Source: an uncultured Alphaproteobacteria bacterium (lineage in GTDB: Bacteria; Pseudomonadota; Alphaproteobacteria; RF32; CAG-239). From it: a stretch of 64,000 nucleotides of DNA. Shown here in pieces: positions 50,603 to 58,598 of the stretch. A program made the translations under genes and the position numbers. The stretch lies in NCBI GenBank assembly GCA_949297145.1, contig CASFQO010000002.1, positions 124,001 through 188,000 on the forward strand, written 5' to 3'. Position 1 is the stretch's first letter, and every line of letters begins with the position of its first letter. Under the pieces are notes generated by a model. The model had not been told where the DNA came from and did no database searches. It worked only from the letters and a program-made list of their open reading frames with translations.

Positions 50603-52441
50603 TTAGATAGCTTTCAAAATAAATTCGCTGAGTTTTTCATTAAACAAACTCGGGTTAGAAACGGCTTCACCTTCGGCAATTTTAGCTTGTTCAAGAATAA
50701 GCTGAGCCGCATCTTTAACTTCATCGGCTTTTTCCTGTTTGTTCATCAAATCAGCCAATTTAATAATCAGCGGATGATACGGGTTGATAAGCAAAATACG
50801 CGTACTGTCAAAATTTGTCTTTTGCTGATGATTACGCATCAAACGCTCCAAGTGAATGCTCATTTGTCCGTCTTCAACGGTCAGAGAAGCCGGGCTCTTA
50901 GTCAGCTTTTCGGTCACTTCAACTTTGCCGACTTCTTCTTTGAACCATTCGCCCATTTTTTCGCATAAATCTTTCAACCCTTTTTCATCGGCTTTAGGAG
51001 TTGTGCGTTCAATATCAAGTTTGATATCGGCCTGAGAGATATGTTTCAAATCATGCCCTTTATAAGAGAGCAGGGTCTGTGTCCAAAATTCATCAATCGG
51101 ATCCGTTAAGAGCAAAACTTCAATATTCTTTTCGCGGAAAGCTTCCAAAAGCGGGTTACAAGCCAACGTTTTGGCATCATCGCCGGTGATATAATAAATT
51201 GCCTTTTGGTCTTTATCCATCCGTTCAATATAAGCATCAAGCGAGGTTAATTTGCCGTCGCTCTTTGTTGAATAGAAACGAGATAAACCGGCCACTTCTT
51301 CACGGTTAGAAAAGTCTTCATAAATACCTTCCTTAAAAGCAATACCGAAAGCGTTCCAGAATTTAGCATAATCTTCTTCATTTTCGGCACGTTTTTTAAG
51401 CTCTTTGAAAATTCTTGAAACCGTACCTTGTCTGATTTTGGCAATAAGCGAACTTTGTTGCAACATTTCACGAGAAATATTAAGCGGCAAGTCAGCACTG
51501 TCAATCACACCTTTAACAAAGCGCAGATACATCGGCATCAACCCTTCAACTTTATCGGAAATAAAGACCTTATTGACATAAAGTTTAATTCCGGTCAACC
51601 GATCCGGCTGGAACAAGTCATACGGCGCTTTGGAAGGAATAAAGAGCAATCCGGTATATTCAATACTGCCTTCCGCCTTAAAGTGCAGCGTCATCCAAGG
51701 TTCATCAAAGTTTTTGGTAACGTGTTGATAAAAATCTTTATACTGTTTTTCGGTAATATCGGCTTTATTACGTGTCCAAAGAGCAGAGGCGGTATTAACG
51801 GTTTCCTCGCCGGCTTCGCCCAAATTTAACACAATCGGATAGTCAATATGTTCCGAATAGGTATGGATGATATTGCGCAAATAAATCGTGTCGGTATAAT
51901 CGGTTGCATCGTCTTTTAAGAAAAGTTTGATATCCGTACCGTTTGTATCGCGTTCGGCTTCAGAAATTTCATAACCGTCCACGCCGTTAGAAACCCATTT
52001 ATAGGCTTTATCACAGTCCACACGTTTAGTGATAATTTCCACTTTTTCAGCAACCATAAACGCAGAATAGAATCCCACACCGAATTTACCGATTAAATCA
52101 ACGACAGAAGTATTTTCTTTGGTATTTTGCAAAAATTCAGCCGTACCGGATTTAGCAATCGTACCGATATTGTTAATAAGATCTTCACGGTTCATACCGA
52201 TACCGTTATCGGAAACAGTCAAGGTTTTATGGTCTTTATCCGGCGTAATGGTGATTTTATAAGCGGCATCCGGTTTAGCCAAATCAGGGTTAATCAACCG
52301 CCAATATTTTAATTTATCAAGCGCATCGGAAGCATTAGAAATAAGTTCTCTTAAGAAAATGTACTTTTCGGAATAAAGCGAGTTAATAACGATATCAAGC
52401 AGTTTATTAACTTCGGTTTTAAATTCAATTTTTTCAGCCAT
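50603..52441 (-). CDS. htpG: Chaperone HtpG (Hsp90)
   Basis: A 612-residue bacterial Hsp90, an ATP-dependent cytosolic chaperone that remodels client proteins with DnaK. The GHKL ATPase domain has FLRELISNASDALDKLKYW, DNGIGM and GKFGVGFYSAFMVA. The middle domain has PLNISREMLQ, and the C-terminal dimer domain closes with NPYHPLI and LILEQAKIAEG. AGGGAG lies before the ATG at 52439-52441; an upstream in-frame start 12 codons earlier is less likely. Monocistronic, with terminator. Confidence 0.97.
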   Translation of the reverse strand: MAEKIEFKTEVNKLLDIVINSLYSEKYIFLRELISNASDALDKLKYWRLINPDLAKPDAAYKITITPDKDHKTLTVSDNGIGMNREDLINNIGTIAKSGTAEFLQNTKENTSVVDLIGKFGVGFYSAFMVAEKVEIITKRVDCDKAYKWVSNGVDGYEISEAERDTNGTDIKLFLKDDATDYTDTIYLRNIIHTYSEHIDYPIVLNLGEAGEETVNTASALWTRNKADITEKQYKDFYQHVTKNFDEPWMTLHFKAEGSIEYTGLLFIPSKAPYDLFQPDRLTGIKLYVNKVFISDKVEGLMPMYLRFVKGVIDSADLPLNISREMLQQSSLIAKIRQGTVSRIFKELKKRAENEEDYAKFWNAFGIAFKEGIYEDFSNREEVAGLSRFYSTKSDGKLTSLDAYIERMDKDQKAIYYITGDDAKTLACNPLLEAFREKNIEVLLLTDPIDEFWTQTLLSYKGHDLKHISQADIKLDIERTTPKADEKGLKDLCEKMGEWFKEEVGKVEVTEKLTKSPASLTVEDGQMSIHLERLMRNHQQKTNFDSTRILLINPYHPLIIKLADLMNKQEKADEVKDAAQLILEQAKIAEGEAVSNPSLFNEKLSEFILKAI

Positions 52442-52587
52442 AATAAAAACTCCCTTAAAAAAGGTTGAATCTTTCACTCCATTTACACGTAATATAGGGA
52501 GTTAAGCGTGCGCACGCAAGAGGCCTCGCTAAATTTTCCCGCCAAAAGAAAGAATAAAGCATATAAGCGCCGCTTAAACCATAAAAA

Positions 52588-52609
52588 AAGCGCCGCCAAA
52601 GCGCCGCTT
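52588..52609 (-). terminator. Possible terminator of the ankyrin gene at 52629
   Basis: AAGCG..CGC/GCG..CGCTT arms around a CAAA loop, with one C-C mismatch and an A-run that is a U-run on the minus strand. Confidence 0.5.
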
Positions 52610-52628
52610 CATACGAAAGGAAAAGTTT

Positions 52629-53240
52629 TTAATAAAAATTATACTCGCTATCCAAATCTTTTAAATAATCATCTTCGCCGGTATCTTCTTCTGGAGCAGA
52701 CTGCCTTGCGCCGGAATTTTCCAAGAACAAAGCAATTTCTTTATATCTGAATTTGTTAGCGAAATCCAAAGCAGTTTCGCCTTTGGCGTTTTTGAAGTTG
52801 ACATTAGCACCGCGTTTGACCAAGAGTTCCACCGTAAAACGTTTACCATTTTTCGCTGCCATCATTAAAGGCGTCATTCCATCTAAATCCGGCATATTAA
52901 TATTAGCACCGGCATCTAAAAGCGTACTGATAACATCGTTATATCCACCAAAAGCGGCACGATGAAGAGCCGTTCCCCCCATATAATAGCGCTTATCAAC
53001 TTTAGCACCGTTATCAATCAAATAGGCGACAAAATTAGCTTTACCCAACCCCGCAGCAATCATCAGCGGACTATAACCATCCATATCTTGCTCATCAATA
53101 TCATACCCAAGCATCACCAAATCAGAAAACGCCTGTTTATCTTCCCGATTGATAATATCATAAATTGTATCTTCGGCGTGTGCCTGAACGGAAAAGCACG
53201 ACACGGTCAGCAAAAACAAAGCGAATAATTGACTTCTCAT
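52629..53240 (-). CDS. Exported ankyrin-repeat protein
   Basis: A 203-residue protein. A signal peptide ends QAHA (near residue 22). About four ankyrin repeats follow (DGYSPLMIAAGLGKANFV, GGTALHRAAFGGYNDVI, DGMTPLMMAAKNGKRFTV, KGETALDFANKFRYKEIA), then an acidic tail. Ankyrin repeats bind other proteins. Export places it in the periplasm or outside. GGAGTGTGTT lies before the ATG at 53238-53240; an upstream in-frame start 17 codons earlier would bury the signal. A second exported ankyrin protein is at 58599. Confidence 0.85.
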   Translation of the reverse strand: MRSQLFALFLLTVSCFSVQAHAEDTIYDIINREDKQAFSDLVMLGYDIDEQDMDGYSPLMIAAGLGKANFVAYLIDNGAKVDKRYYMGGTALHRAAFGGYNDVISTLLDAGANINMPDLDGMTPLMMAAKNGKRFTVELLVKRGANVNFKNAKGETALDFANKFRYKEIALFLENSGARQSAPEEDTGEDDYLKDLDSEYNFY

Positions 53241-53358
53241 AACACACTCCAACGAAGGAATAACAATAAACCAATTAACCATAAGCCCCATAAAGTAAAT
53301 ATTTTATTAAAAAAGCATCAAAGCGAGTAAAAAGCGCATAAATAATCAAAAGACACTG

Positions 53359-53387
53359 TTGACAAAACAGATATTTTCGGCAATAAT
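53359..53387 (+). promoter_or_regulatory. Promoter of the HEPN-like gene
   Basis: TTGACA (53359-53364), a 17-base spacer and AATAAT (53382-53387). Confidence 0.6.
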
Positions 53388-53426
53388 AAGCAAATTACTG
53401 TCAAATAAGATTAATGAAGAAAAGCA

Positions 53427-55712
53427 ATGCCAGAAAAATTAAACATGTCACAATTATATGCGGCTTCGTTGCCTGCAAAAAATAAACAAAATTTGTTAGC
53501 GATATATAAAGATTACATAAGCTTGGTTCGCAATTTGGAATATGTGGTCAAAAAATATCGTCCGAGCAACTTAGCCGGATATCAAATTTTGCGAATTTAC
53601 GGTGAAAAAACAGATGAAAATCCGTGGAGCGTGGAAGACATCACACCGCAAGAAAAAGAGGCCTATCTTGATTTTGTAAATAACAAGCCCGTAAATGACA
53701 ACAATCACTATTGCTTTGTGAGTATCAATCATACTTCGCCGCAATTTAAGAGCGAGGGCGCAAGCATTATTTCTACGCCGGATAATTATGCAGTTCATAG
53801 TAATAGTCAGTCTTTGCCAACCAGAGTAGAGCGTTACATTGCGGCATATCAAAAAGACGAAACCCTGCAAGATGCAGAATTTTTGGTAGCCGGCCGCTGG
53901 AAAATGAAATATCATCAAGCCTCCGCCCAAAGCCTGCAAGAAGCTTTTGCTGATGAAAATATAGAAAAACGCTTCACCGGTATGATTGATGTTTTAACAC
54001 TTTTTCCGGAAGGTAAAATCCGTTTGAGCGAACAAGAGTTGGTAGATGCTCAAACCGAAGCTCTGGCCTCAGAGCTAATAAATCCGTTTGAAAATGTATT
54101 GCTCAGTTCTTTGACCACCTTATCCGAAGAAAGCAACAAGGCTGTTAAAAAGCTGCTAAGTTTGCGCGCCGGAGAAAATTATATGGCACAAGCCGAAAAA
54201 GAAGGCCTTATACCGTCTGCAGCCGTTTTTCAAGATTATCAAAACATTCGCCATCTGATGCATCATCAATGGGATACTCTAGACGGTTTAGGTAAATTCA
54301 ACAGCATAGAGACCATCAAAAACACCAGTGTTCGTCGTCGATATCTTGATTCATATTGCCGCCTGTGTGATAAGCCGTTGGTAGAAAGAGTGAAGGCCTA
54401 CGCCGAAGTTGCGCAAAATATGTCAACGCTCGTTTCTGCGCTCAATCCGAATTTGCTGATACGAGAAAAGAATGAGAGCAATTCTAAGTTTATTGCCCGC
54501 GCTAAACAATACATAAAAGATCATCCTAATGAAAAAATCATGTTGGAAACCAATTATGAAGTAATGTCCGATAAAAAAGAACAGTTATTGAAAAACATCT
54601 CTAAAGTCCTGCCCCAAGCGGAAGTGATAGATTTATGCGGCATGGATATAGATAACTTTTTGGAGCGTATCAGCGTATACTTATATCGCAAAAACTATCT
54701 GGAGATATTCCAACAAATAGAATATAAGATGAGCCAACATTGCCTGTTTTATGGCAAAAACATTCCGCCGTCAGCCGTTTTGACATATTTTAGAAATTGC
54801 AAGATGATGAGCAAAGAAGATGCCGACCGCTGGAGCGAATATAAACAATTGCGTAATGACTTAAGTCATCAATATTTAAACGAAGATTTGATTCAGCGCT
54901 TAGAAAATTTGTTTCCGCAGTTTATGGCCGATGCCATTAAAATGGAAGATAAAATAGATGCCCAAAGTCCGGTTGTGAGCCTTTTACATGATAACATCTA
55001 TCGCGCATATCATAAAAACGGCAAAATGGTGGATATAGATTATGCCAGCCGCACGATTGTCAATATAGAGTATCCAACTCAAAAACAGACACTGGAAAAG
55101 AAACCAAGTAAGAAACCAACACCATATACGCCGACAAACAAAAACCAAAAAAATGTTTATATGGAAGAATATGCCAACGGTATACGCATCGGGGTGAACA
55201 AAACCGATATTGTGTCATGCAGCCTGCCTAATGGAATGGTCATCAATTTGGCGCATAAAAATATTTTCTATCCGGATGGCAGCCGCCTGTATTTTAACAG
55301 CAACGAACACATTTGCCTAACAATGAAAGGCGGGGTTAAATTGCTAACCGATAAGAAAATGCACTTGTTGAATTACATCAATGACGGCAAATCCATAACC
55401 GTTACAAAAAATGAAAACATCAAGTTTCCGAACGGTCACAGCATAACCATCAACAAAAAAGGCTATTGGGAAAAAGAAGAGTTTGTCGGCAACAAAGGCG
55501 AGGTTATCAAAATCAAGGCCGAACCAAGCGAGCAGGGGATGTTGCTAAAAATATCCGACGGCACAACCATCGCGGCAACGAAAGATGGATTAAAAGTTAT
55601 TCGCAACAATGAAGTTTTAAGTTATGGAACCCGAAAAAAATTCGTGGAGAGCTTTGGTAAGAAACTCACTGTTGCGGAAATGATGCAGAAGAAAAAAGGT
55701 CAAGAGAAATAA
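53427..55712 (+). CDS. Large protein with two HEPN-like R-x4-H motifs
   Basis: A 761-residue cytoplasmic protein. Two helical regions each end in a R-x4-H motif, the catalytic signature of HEPN ribonucleases: YQNIRHLMHHQW (R275, H280) and YKQLRNDLSHQY (R476, H481). The sequence before both motifs has the same Y-x2-x-R spacing, so the domains appear duplicated. The C-terminal 180 residues (about 575-761) are beta-rich repeats with many NG/DG turns. HEPN proteins are common RNases in defence systems and toxins, but the N-terminal part is not recognised, and no antitoxin or helicase partner lies nearby. GAAGAAAAGC before the ATG is a weak ribosome site. Confidence 0.55.
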   Translation: MPEKLNMSQLYAASLPAKNKQNLLAIYKDYISLVRNLEYVVKKYRPSNLAGYQILRIYGEKTDENPWSVEDITPQEKEAYLDFVNNKPVNDNNHYCFVSINHTSPQFKSEGASIISTPDNYAVHSNSQSLPTRVERYIAAYQKDETLQDAEFLVAGRWKMKYHQASAQSLQEAFADENIEKRFTGMIDVLTLFPEGKIRLSEQELVDAQTEALASELINPFENVLLSSLTTLSEESNKAVKKLLSLRAGENYMAQAEKEGLIPSAAVFQDYQNIRHLMHHQWDTLDGLGKFNSIETIKNTSVRRRYLDSYCRLCDKPLVERVKAYAEVAQNMSTLVSALNPNLLIREKNESNSKFIARAKQYIKDHPNEKIMLETNYEVMSDKKEQLLKNISKVLPQAEVIDLCGMDIDNFLERISVYLYRKNYLEIFQQIEYKMSQHCLFYGKNIPPSAVLTYFRNCKMMSKEDADRWSEYKQLRNDLSHQYLNEDLIQRLENLFPQFMADAIKMEDKIDAQSPVVSLLHDNIYRAYHKNGKMVDIDYASRTIVNIEYPTQKQTLEKKPSKKPTPYTPTNKNQKNVYMEEYANGIRIGVNKTDIVSCSLPNGMVINLAHKNIFYPDGSRLYFNSNEHICLTMKGGVKLLTDKKMHLLNYINDGKSITVTKNENIKFPNGHSITINKKGYWEKEEFVGNKGEVIKIKAEPSEQGMLLKISDGTTIAATKDGLKVIRNNEVLSYGTRKKFVESFGKKLTVAEMMQKKKGQEK

Positions 55713-55750
55713 ATAAGCAAAATAAATTTTCAAAATCACTTCTGAAAGTA

Positions 55751-55861
55751 TTGACATCCTTGTCGGAGCAGAGTAAAAAAATAAGAAGAATGGCGAAGTG
55801 TTTATAAAAACAAGACACAATGTCATCAAGGCGCTCAACCAAAAGACGAGCGCTTTTTTTT
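55751..55861 (+). ncRNA. Candidate small RNA between two hairpin terminators
   Basis: TTGACA (55751-55756), a 17-base spacer and TAAAAA (55774-55779) could start a transcript near 55786. It ends at a perfect terminator: GCGCTC (55831-55836) with GAGCGC (55848-55853) and a T-run to 55861. The transcript would be about 75 bases and holds only a five-codon ORF. A second terminator follows at 55869-55902 before the phage genes. Confidence 0.4.
55831..55861 (+). terminator. Intrinsic terminator 1 before the phage cassette
   Basis: GCGCTC (55831-55836) and GAGCGC (55848-55853) pair over an 11-base loop, followed by a long T-run. Confidence 0.8.
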
Positions 55862-55868
55862 GTATCCG

Positions 55869-55902
55869 GAGCAAGCCTTATTAAAGGCTATGCTCTTTTT
55901 TT
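55869..55902 (+). terminator. Intrinsic terminator 2 before the phage cassette
   Basis: GAGC..AGCCTT pairs with AAGGCT..GCTC (55869-55895), followed by T7. It insulates the phage genes, which start 24 bases later, from upstream transcription, or acts as an attenuator. Confidence 0.75.
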
Positions 55903-55925
55903 ATAGCTAAAACAGGAGATAAAAT

Positions 55926-56768
55926 ATGACAATACAAAGTGAAACCAGCAAAGCGGTATACATAGCAGACGGCACAACCACAACCTTTGAAATACCGTTT
56001 TACTTTTTTAATAAAGAAGTGTCCGTATACATGGATGACGCGGCAACGGCGTTAGTAGCAGATAAAGACTATACCGTGACGCATTATGAAAATGCCATCG
56101 GCGGAGAAGTGATTTTTAATATAGCCCCATCAGCCGAAAGCAGAATAACCATCTTGCGAAATGTGGAGTTGACACAATTAGTAGCGTTTTGGGAAGGGGA
56201 AAATTTTCCGGCCCAAGATTATGAAAACTCGTTAGATAAAATGATAATGGCCTTGCAACAGCTAAAAGAGATGATGAAACGCACATTGATAATGTCGCCG
56301 GGGGAAGATATGACCAACGAGGAGTTTTACCAGTTAATATCAAATATTCATAAAAATTTTGATTTTTTGAACAATCTTCCGAACCTGATAGAAGAAATCA
56401 AAGACATCTATTCAGCCTTTGGCAACAGCATCACCCATACGGTTGAAGCCGAAGATAGCAGAGCCGTATCTTCAAAAGGAGTATGGAACTATATCCAAGA
56501 AAACGGTACGAAGAAATATCAAAACCTGACCATAGCGTCATCTGCCATCAAGGAAGACACAACCTATGCAGATTATCCATACTGTGCCGAAATCAGCATA
56601 CCGGAAGCAAAATCCACCCATATTCCAACCGTCGTGTTAGATATAGACGCGGCTCAAAGCGGCAATTTTGCTCCGATATCAGAAGCCAAAGACGGAAAAG
56701 TATGTGTTTATATGAAAGAGAAACCAACAACGGAAACCCTGATCATTCCGTCGCTGGTGCTTCACTAA
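55926..56768 (+). CDS. Phage tail-fibre-like protein (T7 gp17 N-terminal domain)
   Basis: A 280-residue protein. Residues 8-115 match the T7-type tail-fibre N-terminal plan: YIADGTTTTFEIPFYFF, VSVYMDD, a YTVTHYENAIGGEVIFN beta hairpin, ITILRNVELTQ and SLDKMIMALQQLKEMM. That domain links fibres to the tail. A helical part (120-180) and a beta part (200-280) follow, much shorter than a full fibre. ACAGGAG lies before the ATG. It is the first gene of a cassette with holin- and spanin-like genes, so it is of phage origin, but capsid, tail tube and replication genes are absent here. Confidence 0.75.
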   Translation: MTIQSETSKAVYIADGTTTTFEIPFYFFNKEVSVYMDDAATALVADKDYTVTHYENAIGGEVIFNIAPSAESRITILRNVELTQLVAFWEGENFPAQDYENSLDKMIMALQQLKEMMKRTLIMSPGEDMTNEEFYQLISNIHKNFDFLNNLPNLIEEIKDIYSAFGNSITHTVEAEDSRAVSSKGVWNYIQENGTKKYQNLTIASSAIKEDTTYADYPYCAEISIPEAKSTHIPTVVLDIDAAQSGNFAPISEAKDGKVCVYMKEKPTTETLIIPSLVLH

Positions 56769-56777
56769 GGAGGAGAA

Positions 56778-57086
56778 ATGGAAAAGGTAAAAGAGCTGAT
56801 AGCCAATTACAGTCTTTGGGGATTGTTTATCGGTTTTGCGACCATCATGATAAAACCGTTTATATCAATCCGTCAGACCATGCGAGATATGTTGATAACA
56901 TTTCTGTTCAGCATGTTATGCGGCTTATTAGCGGAGTATATGGATATTCCGACACCGGTGAAATATGGAATATCCGGGGTATGCGGACTGTTTGCGGTGA
57001 GACTATATATGATAGCCGACAGCCTATTAAAGCGAGCGCAAATGGATCCGTTTAATTTCATCAAAAACATCAAAGGCAAACAATGA
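56778..57086 (+). CDS. Holin-like membrane protein
   Basis: A 102-residue protein with three hydrophobic helices (about 10-30, 39-56, 61-82) and a basic C-terminus. Size and topology match phage holins, which make lesions in the inner membrane to trigger lysis. A strong AAGGAGGAG precedes the ATG. The stop overlaps the next start by four bases (ATGA), and an Rz-like gene follows as in phage lysis cassettes. No endolysin gene lies next to it. The call rests on context and topology. Confidence 0.6.
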   Translation: MEKVKELIANYSLWGLFIGFATIMIKPFISIRQTMRDMLITFLFSMLCGLLAEYMDIPTPVKYGISGVCGLFAVRLYMIADSLLKRAQMDPFNFIKNIKGKQ

Positions 57087-57361
57087 AAGTGATAAGACTA
57101 CTCGTCTGTTTGTTAGCGGTTGCCGTATTAAGTGCATTATACTATCGCGAAGATGCGGCGACCGCGCGTCTGATGATGACGCAATATAAGCAGAATCAAG
57201 AAATTTTGTTTAAGAATTTACAAAGGAGCTACCATGAAAAACAGGAGCTTGAAGAGCGAAATCTTGCTTTGGAACAAGCTGCATCCAAAGAAACAATATC
57301 GTTTGATTGGCATGCGGATATTAGCAATAGTGCTGTTATTAAACAGTTGCAAAAGCGTTGA
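57083..57361 (+). CDS. Inner-membrane spanin-like protein (Rz)
   Basis: A 92-residue protein. An N-terminal membrane helix (about 4-20) is followed by a coiled coil and a C-terminus FDWHADISNSAVIKQLQKR, like the end of Rz i-spanins. With an o-spanin it fuses the inner and outer membranes at the end of phage lysis. It overlaps the holin stop (ATGA) and contains the start of the o-spanin gene in another frame, the classic nested arrangement. Confidence 0.65.
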   Translation: MKVIRLLVCLLAVAVLSALYYREDAATARLMMTQYKQNQEILFKNLQRSYHEKQELEERNLALEQAASKETISFDWHADISNSAVIKQLQKR

Positions 57362-57467
57362 GTATGTGTATGTGGAAACGCCAAGAGAACCGATAACCTG
57401 TATTGAGCGAATAAAGACGCCGCTAGACATGGCAAAGTGTTTGAATGAGTATAAAATAAAATATTAG
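57234..57467 (+). CDS. Outer-membrane spanin-like lipoprotein (Rz1), overlapping Rz
   Basis: A 77-residue protein in the +1 frame relative to the Rz-like gene. It starts inside that gene and ends 106 bases after it. A hydrophobic stretch ends in LNSC (Cys39), a slightly off-consensus lipobox, followed by a short mature part, KSVEYVYVETPREP. AAGGAG lies before the ATG; an inner ATG at 57312 lacks a ribosome site but would shorten the long N-region. The overlap is typical of Rz/Rz1 spanin pairs. Confidence 0.65.
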   Translation: MKNRSLKSEILLWNKLHPKKQYRLIGMRILAIVLLLNSCKSVEYVYVETPREPITCIERIKTPLDMAKCLNEYKIKY

Positions 57468-57486
57468 CCAAAATGACAAATAGTTA

Positions 57487-57515
57487 TTGACAAAAAAGTA
57501 AAAAGCATGTATTTT
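57487..57515 (+). promoter_or_regulatory. Sigma70-like promoter of the gene at 57549
   Basis: TTGACA (57487-57492), a 17-base spacer and TATTTT (57510-57515), then an A/T-rich leader shared in sequence with that of 61396. Confidence 0.65.
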
Positions 57516-57548
57516 ACGCAAAGCTAACCTATTAAATATATATAAATT

Positions 57549-57986
57549 ATGGAATTGAAAATTTTTTCTCAAGAAGTTAATGAACAGCTGTTCAAAGTGG
57601 ATGGCCGTCAGATGTCAATGTTAGAATTCGTGGATATGAGTGTGTCAACACACAAGTCCAGAAGTGACGAACAAAATTTCACGACAGTTCGTCGTGGAAA
57701 AGAAATTGTCAAAATTCCTAGAACCATTCGCTTTAACGGAATTGAATTGACACAAGAACAGTTCCGCGCTCTGGTAGATATCCGCATTGAGGAATTATCA
57801 CCGGTAGGTTTCCGCAATTTGCTCGGTGCGTTAAGCATTTATGCACCGCACTTGTTTAAAGACAAGGAGGTGTTCAGCCGGACAGAAGACTTCGCAAAAT
57901 CTGAAATCGGCTGCCGCGCGTTGGCATACAAAGCCGAACAGAAGAGAAACAAAGAAATGTCCCGCGGTGGAGAACTTTACATCTAA
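57549..57986 (+). CDS. Hypothetical protein
   Basis: A 145-residue soluble protein starting MELKIFSQEVNEQLFKVDGR. It contains a Lys/Arg-rich centre (TVRRGKEIVKIPRTIRFNG) and a helical second half. No domain is recognised. The leader has no Shine-Dalgarno sequence; its CCTATTAAATATATATAAATT is nearly the same as the leader of the gene at 61396. Monocistronic with a terminator at 58010-58047. It follows the phage cassette but has its own promoter, so it need not belong to it. Confidence 0.6.
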   Translation: MELKIFSQEVNEQLFKVDGRQMSMLEFVDMSVSTHKSRSDEQNFTTVRRGKEIVKIPRTIRFNGIELTQEQFRALVDIRIEELSPVGFRNLLGALSIYAPHLFKDKEVFSRTEDFAKSEIGCRALAYKAEQKRNKEMSRGGELYI

Positions 57987-58009
57987 GCCGGACATAAACT
58001 AAAAAAGAA

Positions 58010-58047
58010 AACAGCTTCCTCCCACAAGGACGAAGCTGTTTTTTTAA
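58010..58047 (+). terminator. Intrinsic terminator
   Basis: AACAGCTTC (58010-58018) pairs with GAAGCTGTT (58032-58040), followed by T-run. Confidence 0.8.
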
Positions 58048-58151
58048 TGGAGAAAAGGCGGAATTGAAAAATGTTATCTACACTTCAAACTCCTCGAATT
58101 GATATTGCATTTTATTTTTATCTCCGTATAATAAAAACAAGGAGTAAATAA

Positions 58152-58427
58152 ATGCCAAAATTAAAAAAAGCTTTTTATTTTATGTTGGGACTGAGTGTTG
58201 TTCCGTTTTTATTAAGTATTCCGTATGCTTATATCTTGCAAGCTGACAACTTAAAAGAATTTAAGGCATATTGGTTGATTGCCTATTTTATCATTTATCT
58301 AATTTTTCCGCTATTGTACAAAGAAGACATTCAAAAGCACGTTCCGAATAGATATGCTTTTTATGGTATAATCTACGCCGTATTTTTTATTTTAGGCTTG
58401 AGTCTGTTTGCGTATGTTTTGGAATAA
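58152..58427 (+). CDS. Small three-helix membrane protein
   Basis: A 91-residue protein with three hydrophobic helices (about 8-29, 37-54, 66-89) and a basic start (MPKLKKAFY). No family is recognised. AAGGAG lies eight to ten bases before the ATG. It is alone between a terminator and the ankyrin gene at 58599. Confidence 0.6.
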   Translation: MPKLKKAFYFMLGLSVVPFLLSIPYAYILQADNLKEFKAYWLIAYFIIYLIFPLLYKEDIQKHVPNRYAFYGIIYAVFFILGLSLFAYVLE

Positions 58428-58598
58428 GTTAATTTTTTTTCAAATGGTATATTTAATTTAAATTTCCTCGCCACACGAAAATATGCTTTTTGTTATCATA
58501 ATTAAGCATAGTTTAAGAATGTATATATTACAGTACTTACAATATAGCTAAACCACTTTAGCATACACATTAAGAAAGTTTATCAGAAGGAAATCTCT

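Noticed and set aside
56483..57055. A 190-codon plus-strand frame overlapping the tail-fibre and holin genes
   Set aside because: It spans the end of one gene and most of the next in a third frame. Its product is Arg/Ser/Cys-rich with no domain, and the three recognised phage genes explain the sequence.
55926..57467. A complete prophage
   Set aside because: No integrase, portal, capsid, tail tube, terminase or replication gene is present in the flanking sequence, and both sides are ordinary chromosomal or hypothetical genes.
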